Shown here in pieces: positions 46,903 to 57,947 of a stretch of 64,000 bases of DNA. Origin of the DNA: Beverwykella pulmonaria (taxonomy: Eukaryota > Ascomycota > Dothideomycetes > Pleosporales > Melanommataceae). The position numbers were made by a program, and so were the translations under genes. The stretch's first letter is position 1; every line of letters starts with the position of its first letter. The stretch is taken from positions 250,411 to 314,410 of the forward strand of contig BCHH01000019.1 in the NCBI GenBank assembly GCA_001599595.1, in the 5' to 3' direction. A model generated the notes under the pieces. It ran no database searches, was not told where the DNA came from, and saw nothing but the letters and a program-made list of their open reading frames with translations.

Positions 46903-48176
46903 CTATTCAGATGCGCTTTTGGACAAAAAGTGTTGCCATACCATGAAAGATTGTGTAGAACTGGCAACTAGAGAAAGGAAGGAACTCCATTCTGTTGGTA
47001 CGACCAAATAAAGAGGAATAGCCGTGATAGAACAAACTCCTGCAATTGCAGTTGGAAGAACCCAGCGCCATTTCGAGAGATTACCATCCTTCCATTCAAG
47101 AAGCGCAGAAACCACCAGTCCCAGAAGTTGCACAATACTGCTTTGTGTAAGGAACCAAAAGTCTGAGTCATTTGTTGACCCTTGGAGATGAGGTGAGTGG
47201 GCATAACCGAGAGCGAAAAATGCGGTAGAAGTGACTGCGCAAGCAAACAAAGTTGACCACAGAATGAGTACGCTGTCTGTCTTGTCTCTGAGAAATCTAG
47301 TCTCTGTAGTAGACTGGGCTGTGTTCCTAGACCTGCCTATAGCTTGAATTTGGACAAGGTCCTTACTATTCCTTGTCTTCAATTGATTCTCTTTCATCAA
47401 ACGGGAAACTTCGCGCCTATAATACTTATCAATATCTACTTTGTAGAATTGTGACTTATGTACTAACCAGTTGGGTGCGGATCGAGACATATGAGGCGCA
47501 CCCTCTTCGATAACCAAATAGAAGTCATAGTACCAATCTAACACTCCATCCAGCCTCATCCATCGCTCCCGAATCAAGTTTAGGACGTCTTCCTCTAAGA
47601 TGCCATCGCTAGCAATATGGACCAGTTCTGCCAATAAAGAGCTAGCCCGTGTCTCGTAGCTTAACAGAATACCCTCAAAGGTGCTACGCTTCTCACTCTG
47701 ATTGCGAGAAACCTCATTACTTCCAAGGACCTTTCGGATAGCTTGTATGCCTTCTTCCCAGAAGGGAACAAATTGAACGTCCTTTAGATATAACTGGCTG
47801 AATTGATGCTTGCATAACCTAATATCTTTCCACTGCCGCTTGATCTCAGCAAATTCTGAAAGCCGACCAACAGCTTCGGCTTTGTGTACTTCATCTGCAG
47901 AAGAGACACATTTTCGGTCCAGAGCTTGAACTCGGCGGAGGAGTTCAATGTCGAATAGAAATAGAGCTCGCGCAAGAGGAATTAGTGCTTGCTCAAGAGA
48001 AGGTCCATACTGGTCAGAAATTGCAAAATTCGGAGCCTTCTGACCTGTATTGTGGTTAAGAAAGGATGACTCAGTAACGAATACTACTCACCTGGCATGC
48101 TATAAGCGGTATCATGAGCTCGTTTCCGAAGTTGTTTCCGATCATTTTTCGCATCATGTGCAGAGCTGGACGCCAT
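46903..48176 (-). CDS. Four-helix membrane protein, fungal, unknown function
   Basis: Two exons, 48176-48092 and 48044-46903, with a 47-nt intron (GTGAGT...ACAG), give 408 aa. The N-terminal 250 residues are mostly helical and charged (LRRVQALDRKCVSSADEVHK, ERWMRLDGVLDWYYDFYLVI). The C-terminal third has four hydrophobic segments: ILWSTLFACAVTSTAFFALG, IVQLLGLVVSALLEW, WVLPTAIAGVCSITAIPLYL and FLSLVASSTQSFMVW. The last three follow closely after one another, so both ends are probably on the same side. A soluble domain plus paired helices recalls SLATT/DUF4231-type proteins associated with immune effectors, but I cannot demonstrate that. It lies among STAND relics and transposon pieces, suggesting an accessory gene. 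Confidence 0.65.
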
Positions 48177-49429
48177 CACTACTACATGACCTTCAATCCG
48201 AACTCGTGATTTGATGCTGGAGAGAAAAGGGCGGGCGGTGGAGCTGGTAGCAGCAGAATTCTGCCCTTGTTTATTTTCAGGTGTGTCGGCTAGGGCAGCG
48301 ACATTATAAAAGAATGGGAGGGCACGGTGATTGCCAGCTGATGCCTAAAATTATGCACGAGGAAGTATTTAAGTTGGGCCCAACAGGAAGGGTTGCCATG
48401 TAATGATCAGGCTGAAGAAACCGGTGAAACCTTACTTATGGGTTTGCTGCTCCTCCGTTCAAGTGCTCTCATCTGTACGGCACTAGGCTGATTCGAGGGC
48501 TTCATATAATTGACAGGAGTAAACGTCTGCCGAACAGGGCGTCCAAAAAGCTTTGAAGATCTAAGGATAAGAACACCATACCAGCTACTATATAATATAT
48601 GACTATGATAACAGAAGTCAATCTGTAAAACTTTACCTATAGTGTATATGTTGCGATAGAATAAAAGACTTGGCTTGTTGTGAGATGCCGCTTCTCGACA
48701 TGTAGGATTCAACGACAGCTCGCTGTGCCGTGTTCTTCGTGTCTCCCTTTGATTGGTCGTCTTTGAGCCAGTGACTCCCAGATCCATTGCGTCTGGTCTG
48801 TAAAATTGCAACCCTGTTAGGCGAACTCTTTGCGCATCAGGCGCGAAGGCGACGATGCGAACATATTTTTCTTGTGGGGGGGTTCGGAATGCGTAAAAGT
48901 AGCCACAGCACACGACTTATATAGAATTATCGCGAATATCAACGTGCATAAAATCATCGCTGTGTAATTTATTTGTAATGTCTGTTAGACCTGTGGCTGT
49001 GCAAAGTCTTGGCAGGCGGGGCAGGCGGGCTGACTTCAGCCCCATAGCCTTGCGATCCCTCCGGTCAACCAACTCAACTCTTCTGAAAACACCTGCAGAA
49101 TTTACCACCTCACAAGAGTGTGGCCGGAGCGGGTCGGTTGTATCCCTACTAGCGATGGCGATAGTGGCAACCAATTCTTGTGTATAACCGTGCTACTACT
49201 TGCAGGCATGCTTACACAGCTCTACAGCTCTAACCACTCTGTAGGTTGCACTAGGTTATACTTGGCACTTAAAGCAGCATTAGATTCCTGTCTATAGACT
49301 CTCGTTGCGCTAATTAATGCTTTAATGCTTCTAGCGAAGACTTTGTGTTTGGATGGTAAAGACCAATAACCCGTTTTCATGCTTCAACACCAGTGTTCAT
49401 GAGCGACAAAGCCTACTGAGTTCGGGTTT
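48177..49429. other. Accessory spacer, no gene seen
   Basis: The reverse frame 48913-48407 begins with GTG, has no ATG near its start and no recognised content. Nothing else resembles a gene. It contains a polyguanine tract (near 48885) and AT-rich DNA. Confidence 0.35.
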
Positions 49430-49742
49430 GCGACTGCAGCATGAAGGCAAGGTTGGTCATTGCCGTTAGGTTGGCTGGGTGCTCAATCCTAAACATTCTT
49501 TTTCTTGTCTCTATTTCCTGTGTTTCCAGATTCTCGGCCTCTACTAACCGGCCTTGACTCTACAACAACGACCCAAGCTGGCTAACGCTGGCGAGCGTGT
49601 CGGGGTGCTCCGGCCAAAGTACCTTCTCGTATCTTCCTAATACCCGTCGATCCATCGCTTCTGCCTCGTCGTACTTGCCCTGCCTCTCCAACGCCGTCCC
49701 AAACTGGCTAACGCTAATGAGCGTGTGGTTGTACTGTTCGAA
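49430..49742 (-). pseudogene. TPR-repeat relic of a STAND gene
   Basis: Read on the reverse strand, three 42-residue kinesin-light-chain-type TPR units are visible: HTLISVSQFGTALERQGKYD, EHPDTLASVSQLGSLL, then a TAG stop, then ETRKRMFRIEHPANLTAMTN. They match the units of the intact gene at 51415-55355 in design (GKYxEAEAMxRR, EHPDTLxS) but are clearly diverged. It is the C-terminal end of a dead relative that reads in the opposite direction. Confidence 0.75.
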
Positions 49743-50289
49743 GGCAAAGAAAAAGATATATCGCCTTTATTGATAAGACATGGTGAATTCTAGTTGCATG
49801 TTTGGTAAAGGACGTGTTATGGTAGTATTGGGAGACGATGAAAGTTTCATGCAAAAATGGTACAAAGTCATGCGTCATGGTAAGAACATAATTTATATTG
49901 AGGATTGCTATGGATTGAAAGCGGCTAGTCAAAGTCGAACGACTACTATAAAAGAAATTCTTTCGCCTTGAGAGACATCATACCATCCTACTAACAGTCT
50001 ACAAGGTCAAACCACGTCATGAGGAGCGTGATCCAAGTCGTTGATATTATAGGAGTTGATGTAAACGGCCATGCAAAAACCGCGTTGAAATAGGGCTCAT
50101 TTCTCATACGCCACACAGTTCTGAATAAGCTGGTATGGGTCGGTGTCTCGAGGTGTGGGCGTACGCGCCGCTGGGCCAGCGGGAGTGTAACATTTTTCGA
50201 CGACTGGAGTAGAACGATTGTCTGAGCAGGTTTCAGTGATCAAATAGCCACTATGTTCGCCAGACTGATTACTCACAAGGGCTGCTAGG
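49743..50289. other. Spacer inside the inverted STAND relic
   Basis: Where an NB-ARC domain would be expected between the C2H2-type exon and the TPR relic, only about 550 bp remain and none of it resembles a P-loop domain. The two relic parts were probably joined by deletion. Confidence 0.35.
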
Positions 50290-50620
50290 ACGACAGTTAC
50301 CTGGATTCAAGAAGTCGTACAACTCCATCCAGGCTTCCTCGTTGGCCTCTCTGGTCCGCCGCCAGAGCTTGCTGACACGACATGTCGCTTCGTGCGCCTC
50401 GTACTCCTCCTGGCCGCTGAGGTACATTCCACAACGTTGATGGAACTTGAGGCCAGGCCTGTGGTAGTCTCTGACATGCGTCCGTACTTTTGTTATCTGG
50501 GTTTTAGCGCAGCCCTTACTGCAAATGAAATATTCCCCACGCATGTCCGCTGCTTTTTCCTCGGGACACGCATATCCAGCGGAATGTTCATGTTGACCTA
50601 GCGCTGGCCCAGTCGCCACA
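50290..50620 (-). pseudogene. C2H2-type exon, relative of the STAND gene's N-terminus
   Basis: A reverse-strand open frame of about 110 codons with CSKGCAKTQITKVRTHVRDY, RCGMYLSGQEEYEAHEATC and EEAWMELYDFLNPG. It matches, block by block, the second exon of the intact gene (MSEVRRHLTRG, CNEDFLDQEEYERAHGHKG, EEQWRELYRKLFGE). It ends at a good splice donor (GTAACT after CCAG, about 50301). There is no ATG at its start and no partner exon upstream that I can find, so it is treated as a fragment. Confidence 0.6.
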
Positions 50621-51414
50621 CCTTGGGAAGTGTTATATACACCGGGAGAGGCCTGTAGTTTTGTCAGAACACAGTTTTATGTTCCAGAGAAGAACAGGCT
50701 TCCAAGTACCTGGACATGCTGTGAAACAAGAAAGCGCTTAGAGGCAGCATTGCTTCCGACGGAGTTGACCCCCAAGTTTTCGAAAGTGTGGGTCTCGTTA
50801 GCATCGAGCGTTGGGAACATCCTGAGGAATGCGGAGAATTATGACAAGGAGCTAGAGGAATGGAGGAATGGAGGAATGGCATTGAATCAGCAAGTGATCC
50901 AGTCTTATGCCAAAAAGGCATGGCTTGGTTGAGTCAATGGGTATCACACCGGATACTTAGATAGAAATCCGTATGTTTCCTCTCATGATTGGATGAGTAG
51001 GGCTGTTGGTTGGACTTCACCGGACGATACCGTCCACTCTGCGGCCTCTGCGAGGTGGGGTGGGCTGGGAAGATTTGATACGCCGGCTACTTGCTCACAT
51101 ATTTACTTATCTAGATATTCACATAAGTTATCATGTTTCACAAGCTTTCGCTGGATTGCCGCTGGCGTTAAAAGCGCGAGTGGAGGTCCAGCTACGATTC
51201 TTCAACGCACCAGGCGGGAGGTTCGATGATTCTTGATGGCGAAGTAATCAAGATTATCTGATCAGAACGTCCAGCAAAGAATTACGCCAAGTGCGCAAGT
51301 GTGCAACACACGGCAGCACGCTGCGTTTCATTAGATCAATCTGTGGCCAATCAAATTCAGCAAGTCGTCATATAATTCAACCACAGTAAGCAAGCTGGGT
51401 ACTTTCAGTCCTCC
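50621..51414. other. Spacer upstream of the C2H2-NB-ARC-TPR gene
   Basis: A frame at 50630-50932 encodes about 100 residues of unrecognised sequence and starts on a non-ATG context. Otherwise no gene seen. The last few hundred bases presumably act as promoter for the STAND gene. Confidence 0.35.
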
Positions 51415-54400
51415 ATGCTACTCCATAACCCTCCAAACCCCCGCTGTTCGCCTGGCATGGAACCGCAACCGCTCCCACTGTTTCCTATTTCGGATGCACA
51501 GCGAGATAATGTTGTGACAAAATCCGACCGAAATTCCCGCTATGAGCGTCGTCACCCGAGCGGCAACTTCTCCTTGGGGGAGGAAAGGCGCGGCAGTTCG
51601 ACTGCAGATGTGAGCGACCTTTCGACTTACGCTATGTGATGGCTCTAAGACTACGATACTGATATTTACGCTTAGAATCTAGAATCCTCTCATTTGAGCC
51701 ACCGGCCGCTGCGACGTTGCGACGCGAACGCGGCGGATTACAATCAAAGCCTTCAGAACGGGCGATCCACCAAAAGGCAAACGCTCAACTGTCCGGTATT
51801 CGAGGCAGAGACAGTCATGGGCCAACCGCATACCTGCAACGGTGTCATCGCAACAAGCATGTCGGAGGTGCGGCGACATTTGACACGAGGCCGCCGAGCT
51901 CATATTCCCTTTGTGAAGCTTTGTCCAACGTGTAATGAAGACTTTCTTGATCAGGAAGAATATGAACGCGCGCATGGTCACAAAGGGGAGCTCTGCCACA
52001 ACGTTAGGAAGCAACGGAGGAGTATTTCAGCCGAAGAGCAATGGCGGGAGTTGTATAGGAAGCTCTTTGGTGAAAACGGCACCAAGTTGACGGGAGAGTG
52101 TAAGCGTGCTGTCATACGAGCGGTTGAATAACTGAAACTGAACTATAGGCCAGTAATTTTGGACCGCGAGTCTGCTCCTAAACCACTCCACCAAACTTTG
52201 CGCGAGGATGTCCCCTATCTCGAGAGTGACTCCTCTTGTCTAACCCATGCTATGATTTTCCCGGACAACTCTGACACAACTTCATATCAGTTGATCACCA
52301 ACTCTGAGCCGGAAGATGAAGCCTCGCTAGTCCATTATGCCGAAGCATCGATGACTAGCAACGGACCTGCCGGAATTCATGCCTCACCGTCGCATCCTCG
52401 GACTTCTGTTCCTCCTCTAATTCCTCATGCAAACCTACAAAATCTTCTGGAAAGGACTGAGAGCCAAATTGCTCAAAGTACTCCTGCCTCGAACTCACAT
52501 TTTAGCGAAACAAGTGATCGTGCGATATCGTACAGAAACAGGGACCCGTTGAGTCCACTAAACATGCACTTCGCATGCAGCAATGCTCCACCACCAGATC
52601 ACACACTCCACACTTCCGATCCAAGGCACCCAACTACTCCAGTAGCGTTCAAAGTACCAACGATATTGACGTGCCCTATCGAAAGCTGCGATGCATCATT
52701 TCAGGGAGAGTATAGGAAGGGAAATTTGACCCGCCATACAAGAACCAGTCACGCAAATGGGTCGCAATTTGGCTGCAGGTGCGAATACTGTCCAAAAAGT
52801 TTTAGACGGAGGGATGCGCTGTTGAAACACTCTCGAATCAGTCACCCGGAGCTTTCACGAGGGCTGGTTTTGTCACGGAGGCCAGGTGTGGGGTGTACGA
52901 AGAACTTCGACTTCGGACCTACAGCAAACAGTATGCTAGACCTTGGTGTTAACCTTAGTAAATCTAACTGTCTACAGAGCCACATCGAAAACGCGAGCCC
53001 TTCTCAACGGTTCCGTTCAGTCGCGACCCCGACTTTGTGGATCGCCCCGATATCCTTACCTGGGTCCGCGAGAAGTGCGCGGCCCCAGCCAGTCGCGCGG
53101 CCCTTGTCGGTCTTGGGGGTGTAGGGTAAGTTACCTACTCCTGACCGACTGCACTTTACGTTTAACAATGTTACAGCAAGTCGCAGCTCGCTATCCAGTA
53201 CTGCTACGATGTCCGCGAAGCATCGCTGCAGACTTGGGTGTTCTGGGTGCACGCAAGTACGCGGGCACGTTTTGAAGAAGCATACAAAGGCATCGCAGAC
53301 CGGCAGGAGCTTCCTGGCCGAAACGACCCGACGGTCAACACACTCCAGCTGGTAAGGAACTGGCTATGCGACGAAGCAAACGGGCCGTGGATTATTGTGC
53401 TGGACAATGCAGACGACGCTGATGTATTCTTTCCAAAGCAAAAGCATAGACGGGACGATTCCGGGGACATGCCGACGGCGTTGGCAGCGTTCCTACCTCA
53501 GAGCCGCAACGGGTCCATTTTAATCACATCGCGAAGCAAGGATGCAGCAGCCCGGCTAGTGGGAAGCTACAAGAATATTAAGGAAGTGCACGCTATGGAC
53601 GAAGCCCAAGCTGTACAGCTCCTCCGAAGCAAGCTTGAAGATGCCTCCAACGAAGTCGGCATGGTTGATTTGATACGTACCCTCAATCACATACCTCTTG
53701 CAATCAGCCAAGCAGCTGCATACATCAATTGTAGGACACGAACAACAGTATCTAGCTACCTAGAGGACTTTCGCAAAAGCAACAGGAAGAAAACTAACCT
53801 CCTCAACTGGGATGCTGGCGATCTCCGCCGAGACGAAAGCGTGTCGAACTCAGTAGTCACTACGTGGCAGATATCGTTCAATCAGATCTACAAAGAGAGG
53901 CCCTTAGCAGCAGAATTACTGTCACTAATGAGCTTCTTTAATCCACAGGGGATTCCTGGATCGGTGCTTCGCGCTTACACAACTAGTGCAACGGTTAGGG
54001 CTGATAATACTATTTGCAATAACTACGGCGATAAGGACAGTAGTGACTTCAACGATAGTGTAGACATTCTCCTGGCCTACTCATTAGTAAGTGTAACAGC
54101 AGATAACAACCTGTTTGAGATGCATCAGCTTGTACAGTTCTGCATGAGGGAGTGGCTGTCGTCAATGAACCAGGCAGAGCTATGGAGGCACAAGTTTATA
54201 ATGTTGATGGCGAAAGAATTCCCAAGTGGTGAGTTTAAGAACTGGACAAAGTGCCAGACGCTGCTTCTACACGTTAAGCCTATATTAGAACATGAGCCAG
54301 CTAATATAGAATTGTTGGGAGACTGGGCGCAAGTGTTAAATAACGCTGCATGGTACATGTGGATGAAAGGAAGCTATCAAGTAGCTAAGAGTATGGCAGT

Positions 54401-55355
54401 AAGAGCATTAGTAGCTAGGGAGACGATAGAGGGGCCGGATGGTCTTCTTACGCTAACTAGCGTGGATAACCTCGCGGTCGTCCTGCGATCTCAGGGGAAG
54501 TACAAGGCGGCCGAGGAGATGAACAGGCGAGCGCTGGAGGGAAGAGAGAAGGCGCTGGGGAAAGAGCACCCCGACACACTAACTAGCATGGACAATCTTG
54601 GGGCTGTGCTGCGTTCTCAGGGGAACTACGGGGCGGCCGAGGAGATGAACCGGCGAGCGCTGGAGGGAAGAGAGAAGGCTCTGGGGAAAGAGCATCCCGA
54701 CACACTGGCTAGCATGGACAATCTTGGGGCCGTACTGCGCTCTCAGGGAAAGTACGAGGCCGCCGAGGAGATGAACAGGCGAGCGCTAGAGGGAAGAGAG
54801 AAGGCGCTGGGGAAAGAGCACCCCGACACACTGACTAGCATGGACAATCTTGGAGCTGTACTGCACTCTCAGGGGAACTACGAGGCGGCCGAGGAGATGA
54901 ACCGGCGAGCGCTGGAGGGAAGAGAGAAGGCGCTGGGGAAAGAGCACCCCGACACACTGGCTAGCATGGACAATCTTGGGGCTGTGATGCGTTCTCAGGG
55001 GAACTACGGGGCGGCCGAGGAGATGAACCGGCGAGCGCTGGAGGGAAGAGAGAAGGCGCTGGGGAAAGAGCATCCCGACACGCTGACCAGCATGGCCAAC
55101 CTGGCGTCAACGTACAGTAATCAAGGGCGGTGGAAGGAGGCCGAAGAGCTGGCGGTGCAAGTGGCGGAGACGAGAAAGAGAATGCTTGGGGAGCAGCATC
55201 CAGACACGCTGACGAGTATAAACAATCTTGCATTTTCGTTAAAGGGCCAATTTTGCAACACCAACGCTATTGTACTTCTAGAAAATGCTTGCCACTACGC
55301 AAACACGTCCCAGGCCCTTAGTACATACACACAACACTATCACTACAAGCTCTAG
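51415..55355 (+). CDS. C2H2 - NB-ARC - TPR STAND protein (fungal NLR-like)
   Basis: Putative intracellular recognition protein. Exons 51415-51609, 51676-52099, 52154-52930, 52978-53125 and 53177-55355 give 1240 aa. Exons 1-3 carry a Cys/His segment (CNEDFLDQEEYERAHGHKG) and two C2H2 fingers (CPIESCDASF...HTRTSH and CEYCPKSFRR...HSRISH). Exons 4-5 hold the NB-ARC: lead-in FSRDPDFVDRPDILTWVRE, P-loop VGLGGVGKSQLAIQY (split by an intron, about residue 515), Walker B WIIVLDNADDADVF, sensor GSILITSRSKDAA and a GLPLA-like HIPLAISQAAAYI. The C-terminus is seven TPR units of 42 aa, five of them nearly identical. The joint at 52930/52978 keeps frame, which argues that fingers and NB-ARC form one protein. 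The exon 2/3 junction has two possible donors. Signalling output is unknown. Confidence 0.8.
54459..55214 (+). repeat. 126-bp TPR-coding tandem repeats
   Basis: Units begin at about 54459, 54585, 54711, 54837, 54963 and 55089, each 126 bp (42 codons: DNLGAVLRSQGNYxAAEEMN, RRALEGREKALGKEHPDTLT). Units 2-5 differ from one another at only a handful of bases. Units 1 and 6 are more diverged, and a partial seventh follows. Spacing is exact, so the reading frame survives any gain or loss of a unit. Confidence 0.95.
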
Positions 55356-56194
55356 GCGGTAGCGGTTGGAGAACGTGGAGATTAGCATTTAACAGAACTG
55401 AATCTGTTATACGCTTATAACTGTGCTAGTTTTCCTTAGAAATGGGTATTTTCTTAACAGAGCTAGCAGGTGATATTTTTAAATGATTATTAAAGTAGTA
55501 GGCAGAAGGTAGTGCAAATTCGGAGAGATTCACGCGCGTAAGCACGCTTATGAATGATATCTAACAGTATTCTTAGTGATGTAGCATTTACTGTCGCCAC
55601 CGCTAGTAGGGTGGGCGTAACAGAGAAATAAACTAAGAGAGTAACACGGAGGCCGTTTTAGAGACCTATCCTATGCACTAGGGTGCTACTCAAAGAGAAT
55701 ATAAGGAGGCAGAAACACTGACGGTCCCATTGAATGGTGGAAACTTGACATCAGCGTAGTCAAAGCGAGTATCCAATTTGCAATGAGAACCAGTCGTCTA
55801 CACTGAAGCAGACAAGAAGCAAACGCAGAAGCTGACCTCAATGAGCGAAGACGTCTAAGGATTCCTGTTCCCATCCTCTAATTGATTACACCGCGAGCCT
55901 CCACCGCACGTGCCTCCACTAGTGCGTTGCCGATTAAGACGTGCACAACACTAGAACTACCCTGCGGACACGAGGCGTCGAAAACTACCCATCCAGGCTC
56001 GCCTTTCAATCCTGACCTTCCTTTAACAGTAACGTATTACTTTCCCTTATTTCCTTTGTTTAGCATCGCGTTAGAAACGGACGAGCAGTTGTCATAGTTG
56101 GCTTCTGAACTGGAGCAGGTATACGGGCAGAATGTATATAGCTGGCACATAGTAACGGCCCATACTCACAGGGTGCATGGCCATAATAGAACCA
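55356..56194. other. Spacer, no gene seen
   Basis: AT-rich DNA after the STAND stop. No coding sequence I can support. Confidence 0.35.
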
Positions 56195-56302
56195 TATACA
56201 TACATGCATACATACATACATACATACATACATACATACATACATACATACATACATACATACATACATACATACATACATACATACATACATACATACA
56301 TG
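56195..56302. repeat. (TACA)n tetranucleotide microsatellite
   Basis: About 100 bp of uninterrupted ACAT/TACA repeats with one early variant (CATGCATA at about 56203-56210). Frames through it are low-complexity artefacts. Confidence 0.97.
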
Positions 56303-56551
56303 TGTGCGAGGGGCGTTAAAATTTTGGGGCGTGTCTGAAGAGTGGGGTTGGAGTGTGCCGCTGATGGTCGATTTAATGATAACACAATGGGCGAAAGGCG
56401 CCCAGAGACATTGAGCAGGTCTCTCTTCAAGGTTATTTAGATTGGATCAACAGAAAGGAATCTGACACCCGGATCAGGGCCCACCAGGGGAATCAAACCG
56501 GGACCACAGCTAGCCAAGCAGCCCAGACCAAATCTCGCATTGGGGGCACTG

Positions 56552-56710
56552 TGTCACGATGTGTAGAGGCAGTTAATCGTCTGAAAAATCGATGTGTACA
56601 TAAGGAGTGTGAAAGCCATGACAAGCTGACTGCTCGCACGACAACTATATACCCATGAATGGGAGCTAACTAAAATGGGACATATGGTAGAACACATGTC
56701 ACACGTGACA
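56552..56710 (+). mobile_element. Solo LTR, copy B (159 bp)
   Basis: Begins TGTCACG (56552) and ends CGTGACA (56710), and is flanked by the perfect 5-bp duplication CACTG (56547-56551 and 56711-56715). Its interior matches copy A (44990-45191) over most of its length. Two copies of one sequence with the same ends and different 5-bp target duplications show that this is a mobile unit and define its borders to the base. Confidence 0.85.
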
Positions 56711-56847
56711 CACTGCGCCTAGCGTACGAGAATGAATTAAGGAATCGCTGATGAGGTATACCGTCTTTATCCTCCCTTCCTCCAGGCCAACTACAACTTG
56801 TAGTAGTAAACGACTATTCAATGTTTTGGAGTGAACTCAGGGACAGG

Positions 56848-57593
56848 TTAACCAAACTCGCTCTCCGGCGCAAATCTCTGGTATTGAAGCTCATTCGGCA
56901 TCGCTGACTTTTTTGGTTGACTTTGTCCTACCCATAGGCACAGCTGCTTTCCTAAGTCTGGAATGTCGCACAGCATTTGGCGAAACATGGCGAATTTCTG
57001 AAGTTTGGTGATATGGAACCCTCCGTACCAGAATATCTGCATCCTCATAGGGTCTTCTCTCACTCTCTCCGTGATTTCCGCGCAGGCAACCCGAAGTAGT
57101 TCGCAAATGCTCTCTTCTGAGATGGGCGTGTTGCTCCCTAGCTGTTGGGTGAATCTCCAAAGTGAATAGGATTGAAATTTTGGTGCCATAAGGCGTTCTC
57201 CCATGGCATAAAGGCGTGCCAATGTCACATATTCGGAGTAATGCTGGACCTCGCGGGAAAGGATCGAGCTGTCGCGGTAAAGATATTCAACGAAAAATCC
57301 GAAAAGGTGAGGATCCTCATCTTCCATCTCGATAACCTTCTCCTCCGCTTCCTTAAACGCGCCCTTCAGGCTATTAGAGAACCTCTCTGATTCGGCGGTT
57401 AGAAGATTAGAATGGAGGTAGAATGTTTTTGACTTCGCAACAGTGATCGCTATGACGGAGGAGGCGAGAAACCTGTTCAAGATAAAGAAATAAGCGCTGA
57501 ACCGTGTGAGAGGTCATACGAGAACACTTACTGCGAGAACTTGGGCTTTTCAAACTCTTCTGACAAACCCTCGTCCGGTAGCAATTCTCCCAT
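56848..57593 (-). CDS. BTB/POZ domain protein
   Basis: Two exons, 57593-57532 and 57472-56848, give 228 aa (59-nt intron). The N-terminal half is a BTB fold: SSVIAITVAKSKTFYLHSNL, LLTAESERFSNSLKGAFKEA, EDPHLFGFFVEYLYR. The remainder is helical (ARLYAMGERLMAPKFQSYSL, ESICELLRVACAEITERVRE). Fungal accessory genomes carry many such short BTB proteins. Some act as substrate adaptors for cullin-3, which would be served by the NEDD8 pathway (UBA3), but no link is shown. The Mutator-like element starts about 150 bp upstream of its ATG, so its promoter is partly or wholly transposon-proximal. Confidence 0.8.
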
Positions 57594-57737
57594 GACGTTG
57601 TATCGATCCCTCAACCGCAAGGATGGAACTAGGAATTTTAGTTCTGTTGGTCTCACAGGGCTATTGCAATAGCAATGGGTGGGTTCTAAGCAAAGTGTTG
57701 GTTCGTGTATGTGTCTATCTGAGGTGAGGCTCAGGAG

Positions 57738-57746
57738 GTTGTATCA
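57738..57746. repeat. 9-bp target-site duplication, left
   Basis: GTTGTATCA, repeated exactly at 62661-62669 on the other side of the element. A 9-bp duplication is the hallmark of Mutator-like insertions. Confidence 0.9.
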
Positions 57747-57790
57747 GAGGTTACAGCTCAGCTGACCCACACTAGAGCCTCGCTAAATTC
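57747..57790 (+). repeat. Left terminal inverted repeat of the MULE
   Basis: Contains TGACCCACACTAGAGCCTCG; the inverse of 62617-62660 with about four mismatches. Confidence 0.88.
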
Positions 57791-57947
57791 TCTTGGCGCT
57801 GCAGACCCCTGTACAAAAATTTCTCGATTTAAGGGGGTGACTGCCCAACTTTCAACGGAGTCCTTTCTGCCAACTGACTTCCTATTTCAGATAGCTCACA
57901 ACTAGCCATGGGTAAATTGCTTCCCAACGTATTCACAACGTATTCTC

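Noticed and set aside
48407..48913. Reverse frame of 168 codons
   Set aside because: Starts with GTG, has no ATG near the beginning, no motif and no supporting splice structure.
56060..56430. Reverse frames of MYVC-type repeats
   Set aside because: Translation of the (TACA)n microsatellite. Not a protein.
56470..56545. tRNA-like sequence on the reverse strand (B-box-like GGTTTGATTCC)
   Set aside because: I could not fold a full cloverleaf or find a convincing A box at the right distance. At most a tRNA-derived fragment.
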